From assembly GCA_950022655.1 (NCBI GenBank), contig OX465579.1:138641118-138705117 (forward strand): a stretch of DNA of 64,000 nucleotides, given 5' to 3'. How positions within the stretch are numbered: position 1 is the first letter of the stretch; each line of letters opens with the position of its first letter. This DNA comes from Alentia gelatinosa (lineage: Eukaryota > Annelida > Polychaeta > Phyllodocida > Polynoidae). Below the pieces are notes generated by a model. The model was given only the letters and a program-made list of their open reading frames with translations. It had not been told where the DNA came from and made no database searches. The position numbers were made by a program, and so were the translations under genes. Of the stretch, positions 13,300-27,163 are shown one piece after another.

Positions 13300-13720
13300 A
13301 CCACTCTAGTCGTGATCACCGATCAGCCAATCAGCGGCGAGAACGGTCATTGGTGCCGATCCATCAGGTTCCTGTAATGACGTCACAGGGCGGTGGGTCG
13401 GCGGGTGGTCGGCGGTGGGTCGGCATGGGAGGGCGGCCATGCTCGGTGGCACTCTCTTCGTCTTCATTACCGTGCCTCGACCTTGATTAATCCGACGGGT
13501 CGGGCGATGGAGCAATAAATATCATATTGATGCGCGCTACGACCCGGCAGGCCAGCGATAGGCTGAATTAAGGAGAAAGGCGGGCGGGGGTTCCACCTCC
13601 CTTCCCTCCCTCTCCCACTCGACCCGCTAGTAAACATGGATGCCGGTAGGTCGGGCGAGCCGCGATATGCACGAAGCGGGGTTGGCGGCCGCTGCACCGT
13701 TAGAGTTGGGGATGAGGTGG
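13300..13720. promoter_or_regulatory. CpG-rich, promoter-like patch (tentative)
   Basis: Against the AT-rich surroundings this segment is GC- and CpG-rich. It has a CCAAT box within AGCCAATCAG (near 13324-13333), an inverted CCAAT (ATTGG near 13349), a full cAMP-response-type palindrome TGACGTCA at 13378-13385, and GC-box-like GGGCGGG motifs near 13580. An ATG at 13636 opens a Gly/Arg-rich frame of 72 codons with no recognised homology. The position and strand would suit a 5' end for the downstream channel gene, but no Cav3 N-terminal sequence is visible and no start site can be fixed from sequence alone. Confidence 0.3.
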
Positions 13721-16700
13721 CGATTGGGGCCGATCTAGTGATTGGTGGGGATGGGAATGGGTATTTTAAGGATGGGTCTTCATTTGGGGGTAGGGCTGGG
13801 GTAATGATAGGTCACAGAAGGAGCAGGGCAGGTAGATCTGGGGAAATAATGTAGGTGAGGACACAGCTTGATGGTTAGGTGATGGTGATGGGGTTGGATA
13901 AATATGGAGTCGAGGTACCCAAGGTATGGCTCTGAGGAAAGTGCTAGAGATGATAAGTTGACTATGATAACATGAAGCAGGCCACTGGAATATTAATATG
14001 ATAGAAAGTAATTTTAGCGAAATAGGCGATGTCAGAAAAATGGGGTTAAATGGTGAACTTTAATAGCGGCTACGTTAAAGACTTCATTTCATTGGTTTGG
14101 CAGGGAGCGTTACTTTCAGAGAGGTAAAATAACTGCAGTTTTTAAGCGCAAAGTGTAATACGTGTATTGCTATTTATAAAACGGTCCATCATAATCTCCT
14201 CGGGGTCAACATCTCAGAATGATTTACTGAACACCCACATTTGTTCACAAAGGCGATAATTGTTTTCAATAAAGATTCGTGTTTAATACGTCGTCAGAAC
14301 AGGCAACTTAGACAATTATGTGACTTTTCATATATCGGAGGTCCCATAATATTGATATTTATTGACATGTTCTCTCATTGTTAATTACACCTATTTCTTA
14401 GGTGCCGTTATTGCTAATCTTACGATGCTTTCCATACAAAGGTGTAAACCTTTGAAAAAGTTAGATTAGATTACATACACCAACCTCCACCATCTAAATT
14501 CCCCACTATCTAATAGGTTGAATCTGCGGGCAAATAAGAAACATTATCCAGACATACGGTCTATTCCCTGGCTGAGCGCCATTTCCCATTCGTTCTTTTC
14601 GAGGTCGAGATCTTGGTCAAGCCTTTGCTAATTCTCTCTGAGGGTGGTGAAAACAATTTGTGTAACGATGAGACAGTTTGCTGTGCCACTCCTTGGAAAA
14701 TGGCTCTATCTCAGGTCAGCATGCAGGCGGGGGAGAAATCAGCCTAATTAGGCTTATTAGACGGAGGCAGCGCAGGGGAAGGCCGAAGCAGGGGTCTGGG
14801 AGAAGGCTGCATGGGACAATAAGGACAATACAGGTGTTGGTTATATGTTGTAAGAAGACGAGGAATGCATATGAGCTGTGTACAGCCCTGGGATAAGTGA
14901 ATTTGAGTGGGAATACAAATGGGGTCTTTAAAATTGTGTTTAAATCGCATTATGCATGCATGATATCAATAATATTGTCGAAAGGAACGATTGATACACC
15001 TTTTCAATTGAGGCTTATATAAATTTAAATACGATGTTTTAATTTGATTTGAGGAACTATTTTATGCTATCGCAATAGCTGCGTTCAGGTCAAGGTGCAT
15101 TCAAATCTATGTAATTTGGATGATGCAGATAGTATGGGACAGTAATCTGGAAGAGACTGAAAGTATTATGCTAATAACGGTTCCAACCCGATATGTTTTG
15201 GGGTAGAGGTGTGTGTAGCGAGGCAGTGAAAGGTTGGTGAGGGCAGGGAAAGACGACGCGGGACATATTGATGGCGGCACGACCACTGAGTGCGGAGGCC
15301 GCTCCCGTCTGCTACCGGGCGACCTGTCACCTCAACCCGGGGCCACAACAGGCCCTGGAGACGTTCTCACCTGAATTATTAACTCCAGACACTGGTGGGC
15401 AGGTGGGTGGGCAGGTGGGTGGCCAGGGCGGGACCCCCCCCCCCTCCCCTGTACACTACTGCACCCTCCTTCTTCCCCGCGATACAGTGCCATCTTAAGA
15501 CATACTCCAGAAAACCTTTCCTCACTTTCTCCCACTCTGTATTTTGGACATCCTGTCTAGCACTGTGCCACGCTCCCCCAACCGAGTTAGCCAGCTACAT
15601 GTTGGCTAGATTCGCGAAGAATTTAAACCAGAAAAAAATAAGGACACGGCGAAGGAAAGTTAAGCTGGTGAGTGCTATTGTTTGCCAATTGGGTGTGTTT
15701 TGTCTAAGAGCTAGTCTGGTCGGAGGCGCGTTCAGAGGCTGCTGCTTTACCATACACTCGCCGGCATTCCTTGGCTTTTTAGTCGGCTGCAGAAGGTCAG
15801 TCTAAATCCCTTTTGCCGGCGAAAATGTCAGCGGATTTAAATAGGTTTCCTCGTCAGGCGCGCCGTCCTCAGAACACGGACCCGGTGCCGGGTTAATTTG
15901 GCCCCGGGATAGTACGGGTCCCCACCGCCCGAGAACAATTAACTGAGCCTGGCTCTGCCGTTCTCCGCCCGCCGTTTGCCGCCCGCCGCTCACCGCTCGC
16001 CGCACAACACCTACCGCCCACTGCCCACCGCCTACCGCCTGCCACCCATTGCTGCCACCCACCCGTTGTACGCCCTTTAAATCCCATGCGCTGCCAAATA
16101 CCCGCCGGCCACCGCCAACTGTATGCTGCCCTGTGACCGCCACCCATTCTTGTTACCCACCAATTGCCTGACATCTACTACCCACTACTATGACATGCTA
16201 CCCACTGTTCGCCTCCCATATCACTCCTAACGAATACTGAGTATAAGGCCCCTCAACACGAGTAGATCTTGAGGTAAATACATATAACTCCACCATCTTG
16301 TATAACCTTTCTCAATACACACGGTGGAGGGAGGCATGTGTGTATATGTATGCATGGGGGTGGAGGGTGGGGGAAGGCTTATCATGTCAGACCATAAATA
16401 CATACAAATATGTAAATATATATCACAGACCACTATTTGATCCATCACCATCAATTCACATCTATACCGTGCACGTATACCAGCCAGGTGAGTCTCAAAC
16501 TCAAAATATACAATGCCCACACATGGTGCCCAACGGCGCACTCTGAAGCTCTATGCACCGAGTGGTGAGAAAAGAAGCCACTGGGCACGAGCCCCTTGTC
16601 CCGGCAACAAGGAAAGAAACCATTCCTAATGGTGGAGCAATTGATATTCATCCCGAGCCCAGGGAAGCGGGTCAATATGGACACTAATTTAGCCCTGACC

Positions 16701-19700
16701 TCCAGCTAGGCCACAGCCCTTGGAATCTGGGGTAGGGGGACGTATTCAATGCAGCATGCTAGTGAAAGGTGACAATCTGCCGACTAATTCTCTCCTTGGG
16801 GCCCACGATGGACAGTCCTTTTAGCTGGTGTTTGTCCGAGTATTAGGTATTTTTTTAACATGGGTGTAGATCTCTAGCTATAGAATCATATCTAAAATGC
16901 CTATCCGATGTGATGAAAGCCGTATTTCAAGAAGTAAGATAAAAAGCAAATGCTTGGCTAATATTTAATCATACCAATGGATAAAGATACGAGGGGAATG
17001 TTCATGGAAACTAATCTCGAGAAATGTATCTCATTCAACTCTGTCAACCGAAATATCTGGGTGGTGACAAGTTATCTAATTCTAATTCTAGATACTGATA
17101 TTATTGGATATCATTGACCTCCAGTATGAGTAGCGACAATGTGAGTATTATCATATCCCAAGGCTTTTCTCATGAATCTCCCGTCACGGGACTTAGGACC
17201 TCGGCCAGTATCTAAAATCAGGCTACAAATAGTACAATCGGTCTTCCGCGAATACACAATGGGTAACACTACAACCCCGCTGGCGGTCCTTCTTCCAACT
17301 CCTATTCACCACCTCCTGCCACCTTCTGTCAGCCATATGTACATATATGCGACCAGAGAAATACAAGCGTGGCCAAGATGACGTCCCACTGCCTGGCATC
17401 GATCGGATTGCACTGTTGGTGTTGACAAGCGTCTGTGAGGTGGGGTCGGATGAGGGCGTCGAGATGTGGTGTAGCTATATGGACTTCAGGCATAATTGCT
17501 ACCATGCTTTGGTTGACAAAGCATCACCTCTCTGCGTGGTTAGCGGGTACGTTTGGGGACGCAATATGGCAACATTATAGTACTAACAGTGCCTCAGTGC
17601 AGTAAGCCACTCAGCCATCCGATTGACAATAAATCATATGACTGGGGTGATAAATACGCTATTTCTTATATTCCAAGATGCTACATATCTTCTAAAGTAA
17701 CGGTTAGCCTAATGTGTTCCACAATCATGTCAACTGTAGACACCGACATTGGAAGGATCAGGAAGAATAGTTTGCCAATTCCGTTTCAAAATGGAAGAAA
17801 AAATATACCTGTATATTTTGATTTGTTCAACAGACAGCAAACTGATGTATCACTTTCCTTTGAAATCAATGAAAATGAGTCCCCGATTGCCGCTACAGAG
17901 CTTCTTGAGATGAAGCTTTATGTGATTTATCATGTTATGATTATACTCCCACTACAATCCCAAATCAACCACAATACGAATTACAACCGCAATATAAATA
18001 GAACCACCTCAATGTGAGATAATATTGTAGATATGTACAGGTGTCTGTGTAAAATGGCGCAGACTGTAACATTGTATACCTGCAGTGTAGTGTTGGTCAC
18101 TGTGGACACTGCCCGCGGGCGGCAGGCCCTGAACATGCATTGTGTGCGCCAAATTCATAATACATGTTGGGTGGCGCGATCAGGAGCCTCGCTTTGACGT
18201 GGGCCATTGTGAGGCTCGGCCTTCATTGAGGCCTTGACATGGCGGCTGACTTGGCGCCCCTCCATGCGGCAGTTTTCGTCACAACACCAACGCGTCGAGG
18301 CACTTGGGGCGAACCTGGAAATGCTTTTGGCAGCTTGGTGCTTGTAACCGGCGTCCCTTGGTGTGTTGGTAGGTTGGATCTGTGTTGATGGAGGTGGGGC
18401 ATGGGGGATGGGGCTACTATGGTGAATCAGGTGATGGATTTTAGGGCGTAATGAATTCTAGGTAATTGTAGCAATAAATGTTGACTTCGTATGTCGAAGT
18501 CCTAGGCTTCACCATCCCACAGGATGGATTGCTTTCCTCAAGGAGACCCCTGAATCACCTATTCAGAAATTACGACATGCAAAATCCCATCAAAATTTCT
18601 CCCTAAGAATCAGCAGGTACATCAGTTAATAAAAGAAACACATATACAGAGATGAATACATAGTGGAACCTGACACTCTGTCCTATAAATAGGTAAATGA
18701 CCTATGATAATATAGCAAATGCATGTACACAACCAAATCAATAAACTTCTGTAAATGAATATATGAAGCTTTTTCAAAAATAGTGTCTAACATATCAAAA
18801 GACTAAATTTGTATAGTCTTGATTATGCTGGGGCTATAATTTGCTCACCTTCCTCCTCATACCAATAAAAGTGACATATAGCCTATCCTTTCCCTTCCAT
18901 CCATTGGCACCTGGTGGGAGGGCGCAGTCTCTTAAAGGGTGGACATGTATATGTGAATATATGGCGGGCCCATCCAATGCTCACTCATCGGCAATTGGCG
19001 ACGTAATAACACCAGCAGTGGCGACGGACGGCTGTCGGGAACTGACAGCCAGCGTGACGTATGGGGAAGGAATGGCCACAGTTTAACCCATGACCTAAGT
19101 TCTGTAGACGAACAGGTCGCAGGAGACAGCTGGCAATGGCCACATTCAACCCCTACCCTCCACTATCGCTTCCTCCTCCAACCGCGCCATCTGTTTCCTC
19201 CTCGATAGCTAAGGGTATTCCCGAGACCAGAATCGTCTGGCCTTCTGTGAAGGTGGTTTGCATAATTCGTTCTTACCGTAATGACACTGAGAGCTTGCAG
19301 GGTAGCAGATGTGGGTGGAAATAAGGCGAAAGGGTAGAGCAGATAATAGTGCAGATGCTAGTGGGTAGTATCCAGAATATATGTAATGTAAGGAAACATG
19401 TATGGTAATGGTGCATTTATTATATCATTTGTTCCCCGAATCACAATTATATAGCAATGACTCTTAATGTAACTCAAGGTTTACAGACAGAGGGCAGAAA
19501 GTCATTGGCATAGATGAATGGGTACATGGTGCCATGCCAAGGAGGCTATCACCTAGAGGATGGGTTTGCAGTTAGTCATGAGCAGAGGCGAGTGGGTAGG
19601 ACGTGCTACATAGGCATAAACAAGTTAGAAGGTAGGTATGCAGGTTGCATTTCATTTGAAGCACTCGAGGAGGCACACTCGTCGAGTGGAAAGTAGCAGT

Positions 19701-20660
19701 CTATGCTGTCTGGGGATGTGCTAGGAGAGGTGGAGAGTGTCAATATTAGCGTCCTTTGCTCAGCTGCCGGTGGACAGTGGTCAATGGGGCGGCGCCGGGC
19801 GCGTGTGTGTATGTGTGTAAGAAGGGGGAGGGGATGGCCTGTGGTCGCGCGCCAATGGTCGACCGCAGCGCTGGCACCAGTCCAGCCCGGGAGACAGATG
19901 AAGCACACCTCTGAGTGTCAAACCAGCCTCTCTCACCACCACCAGCAACACCTCCCGGGACTTCTTGGAGTAGCTCTCAGAGCAGCTCGGTCCAAATCTT
20001 TTTTCTTAATTTTTCTCTCCACGGCTGTCTCCATTCTTTTCCCCCTCCTAACACACAATTTGTCTCTGGTAATTTTATTTTAGAACAATTCACCACAACG
20101 TGAGAATATAGATAGCTCCAGTGTCTTCCTGTCGGTAGCGACTGGGACGCTAGCATCGGTGCGAGATGAAAGGTATTGCCAGAAAAGAACCACCATTCAT
20201 TTAAAAGCGACACAGAAAGAAATCAATCAGCGGATGTATGAATAAAAACGTTATCATAATAGGTAAACTAAAAATGCACTTACCGCTTAACCCAATAATT
20301 GTTCCTTTTAAAAGAGCCTTTGGTCATTTTTATCTCACGTTCTATATGTGTATTGCACCATTGGCATCGATAAAAAAACCCGGAGGTCTTCGCTTTGACA
20401 TCGGCACTTGGGAGATTGTTAAAGCCTCATGCTCTGACGCTCTTCGCTTAATCCTAGGACATTGACGCCATTCTGTATCCGTGCCTCCATCTTGTAGCTG
20501 ATAAAACCATGCAGAGCGTTGACAGCGTCATTAGATACTGGCTTTTTATTCAAACAAAAGACAACGTCATAATAATCGAGAGAACAAAGTGGGGGAAGAG
20601 GGATGAGGAAAGGGGCGGGGGGGTAATCAAAGCTGTCCGTCCTTCTACCCCCCATCTTTC
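13721..20660. other. Non-coding stretch, no recognisable gene
   Basis: No exon is supported. The stretch includes a C-rich degenerate minisatellite at 15960-16130 and a relatively GC-rich part at about 18060-18370. The longest open frame (17553-18017, + strand) shows no family motif. Confidence 0.55.
15960..16130. repeat. Degenerate CCGCC-rich minisatellite
   Basis: Repeated variants of CCGCCCG, CCGCTCAC, CCGCCTA and CCACCCA occur at roughly 7- to 9-bp spacing. On the minus strand this gives spurious Gly/Trp/Arg-rich frames. Confidence 0.6.
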
Positions 20661-23617
20661 GCTTTGCCACTATGCGGCGCGCTTAGTGAAGCCTCCCGTT
20701 GCGCCTGCGCACCGCCCCAGACGGAAACGCCTCTCAGTGAGGCGGGCGCGATGGACAAGTTTAACCCTTTCCTGATTACTCAATGTACCATAAGTGTCGT
20801 TAGTTGAAATACCAATTTTCCAATGCGCTGTCAGATAAAGACAACACAGGGACTCCCAAAGATGAACATTAGGATTCGTGATGTATTTCAATATCTTATT
20901 TTGAGAATCGATTCAATTGTGTTAGCCTTTGAGGCGCAGTCGGGTTAGATGAAAGTTCTGATAGAATAAGATACATCTTTTTCTATGAATTCTCAATATT
21001 CCATACATTAGTGCCGTAGATGGAATACCGTATATGACGGAGTCGTGGAGGCATAAAAATGAATAGGACACATAACGGCGAGGGACATGCTCAAGTTCTA
21101 TAAAGCACGATATACCAGGTACAATCTCGTAAACCGATGAAACTAATCTAAATTAGGAAGGAAAATACTGGAAAGGAATGAGGTTTAAAGAACCAATTAT
21201 ATTATACACCCTATTCACGTTTCCAATGACGCTATACTACGGGTGGGGTCAAACCAGGCGACATGATTTTCGTAAACTGGTTGTCACACCTCAGTGATCG
21301 TTGATCATCTCTGCTTAGTATCTGACGGTCGTCCCCAGATGTCACCGAAGACGCATGAGGCATGCAGATCATGACGCCGTGGGATCATAGCTGTGACGTG
21401 CACTGACAAATATCACATCCCTCATAACAAACCAACGCACCCACAGCTGCGTTTAGGGCCAACCACAGCCATATCCGGTCAAGTTGGCGATAAAAGGGTT
21501 GGAGAACAAGACTTCACAGACAGGTAGAAAAAGAGAGGCTGTGCATACTGAAGGTGAAGGACAAGTCTGGTAATGATGGGGCAGGAAAATGAAAGAATAA
21601 ATTAGAGGAATCAGGGGTGAGTCTCTAAGAGATGGATGGGTCATTCTATACATACATATACTCATATTATTAGATATATATATATATATATATAATAAGT
21701 TAGGGAATATATATACAGCTTTTACTGTCATTTCATACCAATTTTGGATTGTTCTGCACAAAGAGTTGTCCTCTATTATGAATAGACAGGCCTGAACAAT
21801 AAGATCACTTTTAGATAACGCAATTACAAGGATATTGTTTGCAAAACAGACATAATGGTAAGCTAATGGTCCACTTACAAATGGAACTGATTATAATTGG
21901 GGGCAGGGACGATATATGCATATAGTCCGATATATAAAAGGCATATATAAAGAATGTAGGAACGGTAATTCACCCATTCGACTAAGTTCATCTGAGAACA
22001 TATGATTGAGCGTAGATGTAACTCAAGGGACGTGTGGCTGGTGATGCCGATGGTACACCAGGCGATTGGTTACACTCAGAGGGGATGATGTCGTGTTCAG
22101 AGGGTGTGCTTACATAGATTTAGACGAACAGTCATGTATAGACAGAAGCATCTGGCCAGGCGAAGGCTAGATCAGAAGTGTGGAGCAGACCAAGCCCCAG
22201 GACTGAATGGGTCTAAAACGCAGCCGACACTGGAGCGACCAGGAAGATCTGCTCGTAAAGAGCTGCTCCACGCTGTTTACTAGACCTTTGGTGAACATAG
22301 AGGCGACGTAAAGACGCCCTTAGTGACCTGTAGAGGGCTAATTCCCAACCCTTAAGCCCCTCCTGTCCACCGGCCCGCCTATCGCTGCCAACACGACCCC
22401 TATGATCAAGCTCAGTGGCCCCTGGGGACGCGGCGCTGAATTAATCCGAGCTGCTCTGCTCGGTAACAAATTTGGTTGGATTTGCTCTATGTGGAAGCGG
22501 GCCCATCTCATACTGCTAATGCCTATGATAGTGCAGCGGAAAATTGTACTGTTACCTACTGAATTTCAATCTTCCTATAGTATATTTAATCATTATTTTT
22601 CTATCAGTTTATACCTTAGACTTTGTCAATGTTTTACATTATTCTCTGACTGCCCGGTCGATGGCAAGGTCGATGGGAGCCCACTCAGCTGATGGTTAAT
22701 TAGTTTTATGGTGGTCGTAAACCATATAGAGGGGAGGATAAGTGGGTATGACACCTTTGTTTTACTGGATCAATCCCACTCTCTGAGTGTCCACATGTGT
22801 CCAATTGTCATACTCCACTTGCTACAAGGGTATGTATGGACTCGACTTGGCGGAACTTAGACAATGTTACGTGGACAGATCCAACACAGGCAATACTGTT
22901 GCTATATAAACCTAAAACTAAAACGTTTCCATATTATTGTATATATTCTAAATCAGAAAGACAATTTGTTTTAGAAATACCAAGGGAATGATTAAAGATA
23001 GTTCAGATTTATATATTATTCAAATATTGTTTGTCTTAATTTGATGTTAGATTCTATATTCATCCATACCATTACTTGATTCTTTGCACGTTGATAAACA
23101 CGTAGACCATATCCATTCTACATATATATGCACAATACCTTTTATTTTCATTATTCTTATTTCAAATTTGGTTACTTATACCATATCCTGTTATGACAGC
23201 AATAAGCAAAGAAGCTAAGATGTTGAAGATAATTCTAAGTGTTGCTAATGAAAGTGAGAAACACTGTCCTTAGAACTGCAGACTAATCAAGGTGGGTCTC
23301 ACTCTTTCAAATGTATGTTTATCCAAAATTCCCAAAGGTCAATACTTGTCATGGTATAGGAAATCATAGTTATCAATTTAGCCGTATAATGTATAAGTGT
23401 GTTGATCGAGCACCATTGCTCTATTAAGTTTCCATGCATATTATATTTTCAGGCTATAATAACTTGTCATATGTACATTGATAATGGACTTATTGAGATA
23501 TTCTATTTCTGAGTTGTTGGTATTGTTTAACATCGCATTGTTTATACAACATTTTTCCATGTCATTTTTCGATCATGATTGATTGTATTGAAAATGAATC
23601 ACACCCAGTGGTGTAAT
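20661..23617. other. Non-coding stretch immediately upstream of the first visible channel exon
   Basis: A short GC-rich patch near 20670-20755 contains TGCGCCTGCGCA, an NRF-1-like palindrome with one mismatch to the usual form. The rest is AT-rich. It is probably the 3' part of the intron that ends at 23635. I looked for the U12 donor ATATCCTT preceded by a Cav3-like exon and did not find one, so the preceding exon probably lies outside the window. Confidence 0.5.
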
Positions 23618-23635
23618 TTCCTTAACCCTTCACAC
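23618..23635 (+). other. U12-type (minor spliceosome) branch site and AC acceptor
   Basis: TTCCTTAAC at 23618-23626 matches the U12 branch-site consensus exactly. It lies about 10 nt before an AC dinucleotide at 23634-23635, the usual spacing for an AT-AC intron. No AG acceptor with a pyrimidine tract lies close to the exon start; the nearest AGs are 23607-23608 and 23644-23645. If the exon starts at 23636 its first base, A, is the third base of a split codon. A preceding exon ending in CC would then give Pro-Trp-Phe-Glu-Arg, the sequence conserved in Cav3 channels. Minor-class introns are known in voltage-gated sodium and calcium channel genes. Confidence 0.7.
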
Positions 23636-23881
23636 ATGGTTCGAGCGATTAAGCATGGGAGTGATTCTCCTGAACTGCGTGACTCTCGGCATGTACCAAC
23701 CCTGCAACGATGACGTGTGTGACACCATGCGGTGTAAAGTCCTCGAAGGATTTGATCACTTCATCTTCGCCTTCTTCGCAATAGAGATGTGCATTAAGAT
23801 CACCGCAATGGGTCTTGCAGGCAAGGAGACATACCTGTCGGAAACGTGGAACAGACTTGATATGTTCATCGTACTCGCAGG
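23636..23881 (+). CDS. Cav3 (T-type) calcium channel alpha-1, repeat I S1-S3 exon
   Basis: The product is the pore subunit of a low-voltage-activated calcium channel in the plasma membrane. This exon gives 81 full codons plus split codons at both ends. It begins Trp-Phe-Glu-Arg-Leu-Ser-Met at the cytoplasmic edge of S1. It continues through S1 ([12 protein letters not shown]), the S1-S2 loop with three conserved Cys ([13 protein letters not shown]), S2 ([14 protein letters not shown]) with the acidic gating-pocket residue, and S3 ([14 protein letters not shown]). Alignment from memory with vertebrate Cav3.1 is close over the whole length. The donor is GG/gtaagt at 23881/23882, phase 2, matching the next exon at 36833. 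The acceptor is best read as a U12-type AC at 23635. An alternative acceptor AG at 23608 would add a non-conserved stretch before Trp, and AG at 23645 would remove the conserved WFE. Confidence 0.95.
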
Positions 23882-26800
23882 GTAAGTGACTAGAACAGCC
23901 ACGTGTGTGTATGCAGACACAGGACATTTTATGATTATGAATTTTCCTTTTATGATTGATGTGTATTTGTTTTTAATGGCAGAATCCATGTTCAACGTTT
24001 ATTTGTGTCCATGTAGCGATTGCCCGATCCAGTCATCAATGTTGGTAGAGCATTGCCTTTCTGAGGCAATTGTCCGTTCTTATTGTTGGTTTTTCTTCTG
24101 CTTCCTGTTGCCGCTGGCCTGCCATGCCTGTCCTGCTGATGTCTCCCCCCAATCAACCCCAGCCTACAGTAATGAATGGCCCTCGTGTGTAACCTACTGA
24201 AAAACGACATTTTAATTAGTCCCTGCTTCCTCATTATGGCTGTGATGTTAATGACATTTCCAGTGGCAGACCAGTGGAATCTATACACCAGTCATTTCAT
24301 TGAAAATACAACCGACAAGAAATAACTACCTCCGGTTCTTATCACAGCTGTCTTATTAGCTCCATATGTTTCTTTTTCTTTAGAGGCGATTCAATAATAT
24401 CAATCGATCACCAGCTGGCTTGTTATGACCATAGAGCTGTAACGTTCCGGTTTTATCAATAATTGCATATCTAACTCAGAAACAGCAAGGACTCTCTATC
24501 TCTAGTTGCCCTCTGGATAATGGAAACTGTAGTCGTAAACTGAAATGCGGAATAAGATATTGCTTGTTTAGATCTTCTGATTTCGATCTAGAATGTCCAT
24601 TCCTAATGAAATGGTGTGGGATATTAAGATCTCTATTTTTTCCTACGAGCAATTTAGATCCATTATTTACCTGTGTACAAGAAACGAGGCCTTCAAAATG
24701 AGATAAATAGTCCTAGGATGTTTGAGCCCAAGGTATGACCTTCAAAGAAAACATTCTAGAATATAAAACGAATAACATTTGACCAAACATCTATGATAAA
24801 TAGCTATGAATGAAACAAAAAATCGCTGTTGCCAAGCAACCTGCTGTTATATGCGACTATTCCATCCATGCACGTTTCATATATGACTTCCGCCTGTAGA
24901 GAAAGTATTAAACGAAAAAGCCACACGCTATATTGGTATCGTGCCAGTATCTAGCATATAGGGATAAAGAGGTTTTATATGATGCGGTCCACAAAATGCT
25001 CTGCGTGAGATAGACGAGGGGCTTCCTCCACCAGCACTCTTATAGCTGCAGGAAAACGCGCCTGGAATCGTATTTTCATGGAAAGTCATTAACGAATCGT
25101 GATAAGAAGTGGCCATAACGAAATGAATCTCTGTAAAAGTTGGGAAATCATTTCTGTTTCTTATGATATGATTCATCTCATCCAGTCCACCTCGAAACAG
25201 TCTCCCATATTCGATTTCCTCGAATAAAACGTGAGAAGGAGGTAATCTTGGTTAATGGTAGGGGTTGTTTTTCCTACCATATTAATCGAAATTACATGTG
25301 GTTTTACAGTCTCGATGATTATCGAAGAACTATGCACTTCACCTCCTTCACAATCATATGATGGATTATGTACTGAATAGGGAGGGTCATGGACAATATG
25401 TTCCAGGCCCACCCAAAGTAGTAGTTCGAATGTGAAGTTATGGAATCGAGAAGTGAATGTATTTACTTTTTGAACAAAAATGTGACAAGTGGAACCCAAG
25501 TTGGATATCATGCTACGTGATGGACTCAGTGATAGCATTGGATGTCATTCAGAGTGCGAATCTGTCGCTTCCACCTCGTTCATCTTATCTAATGACATTC
25601 CTGAGTACCTCCATGCACTTTGCATCAAAAAGCAACCACTCCATGGAGATTGGTACCATTGGGACCTGATTACTCAGCCTTGGCCAAGCGATAAGAGGTT
25701 CTAGCCAACATTACTTCTAACCATACCAATAAAATAGAGAGATCTAGCGGGCGGACTCAGATGGTGGCATACCAATGTGGGATATCATTGCCAGGACCCG
25801 GAGTATAGGTTTTACACTACTCGGACTGGGTCAAACTGCTTCCTGTGGTAATTTTTGTGAAAGTAATAGCATAGTTTTCGTGAAATACGAAAATGTAGTG
25901 ACACCCATTCTGTTGTTAACTAACAGCCAGAGGACATATAAAATGCTAAACAATTCTAAACAAAGATAAAAGTTGTCATTACCATAAGGAGGCTCGTCCT
26001 TCGGCACCATTGTATTATACCGCTAAGGTACTATGGCCAACAATGGAAACTTATTCCCCAATGACACCCCAATGACAACCACTACAAAATTTCTGTAAAG
26101 GCACGAGGGACTGACGGTGGCTTAACATAGATTTGTGGTATAAGGGTTTGGGTGGGGGTATTTCAGGAGTTTCTTGTCAATCTAGGGGTTCTTAAAATGC
26201 ACGTTGATCGAGAGGTGAACATGCTCATTTCCTGGAATTTCTATGACATGGCATATCACCGGAAGTCGTTGGGATGACGAATGAAACTGCCTCAAGTGTG
26301 ACAACGATAAGGGTGAGCAATAAAACCAATGCCAATGTCTTTACAAAACAATAACTCATGCTCTTGGAAATACTAGTAGAGGGCAATAAAACTACTCTGA
26401 TTCAGCCTGTAATAAGTCTTTGTTACAAAGAGCGGTCTTAGATAAAAAGTGCAATGTTACTGCACACCAGTATTGAGCAGCTAAATTGCGGTAGAGTCAG
26501 AGACGAGCACGTGATGGTGCACGTATCACGTGAGAGACGTCTCGTGACTCCTGAGGGCTGGCGTCCCCGCGCCCGTTCCCTCGCGCCCTCTCACCTTTAC
26601 CCAGCTTCTCTTCCACACTCTACATTATGCATAGGACCTATTTCTGAATGATAGCCAGGCAGACTTTGCACTAACTCTGAGAAGACCTGTTTTCACACTG
26701 CACTCCTGTGGCTTTTTTCGGTGGTTCCCGAAAACATCTAGATAGTGTTATATGTGTTTATTCCTATTACCTGTATCTGTGACTGGTAAAGTGGCAATGA

Positions 26801-27146
26801 TCAGATCATATTACAATGAATAAAAAGTGTTGTGGTCGTTTTTTACAGGGGCACTTGGCTCCAATAACTCATTATGAATGAAGTAATTTAAGATGAGCGA
26901 GGGAAAACGGCACAGCAGTTCTTCATAAGCCTCACGTTCGATAAATCATCACTGAGGAAGAAGGGAGCAGGGAGTTGCAAATAGTCAGTTGCTCAAAAGG
27001 GGCCAGGTTAATCTGTGGACCCTTTTTATATTTCTAATATCAGCTACACCTGTCTTTTTCATTTAGATATAAATTAGTCTTGATAGAATCAAATATTGAG
27101 AAAACCATCAAATGATGTAAGTCGGTCATAGGTATGTACGAGCTAA

Positions 27147-27163
27147 CCCCCCCCCCCCCCCCC
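27147..27163. repeat. Poly-C run
   Basis: Seventeen consecutive C residues. Confidence 0.95.

Noticed and set aside
17553..18017. 154-codon open frame on the + strand
   Set aside because: No known domain, Asn/Ile-rich end typical of AT-rich non-coding DNA.
23183..23192. ATATCCTGTT as a possible U12 donor for the intron ending at 23635
   Set aside because: The sequence before it reads Trp-Leu-Leu-Ile-Pro in the needed frame, not the expected Trp-Cys-x(5)-Asn-Pro, and the donor is not a full match.
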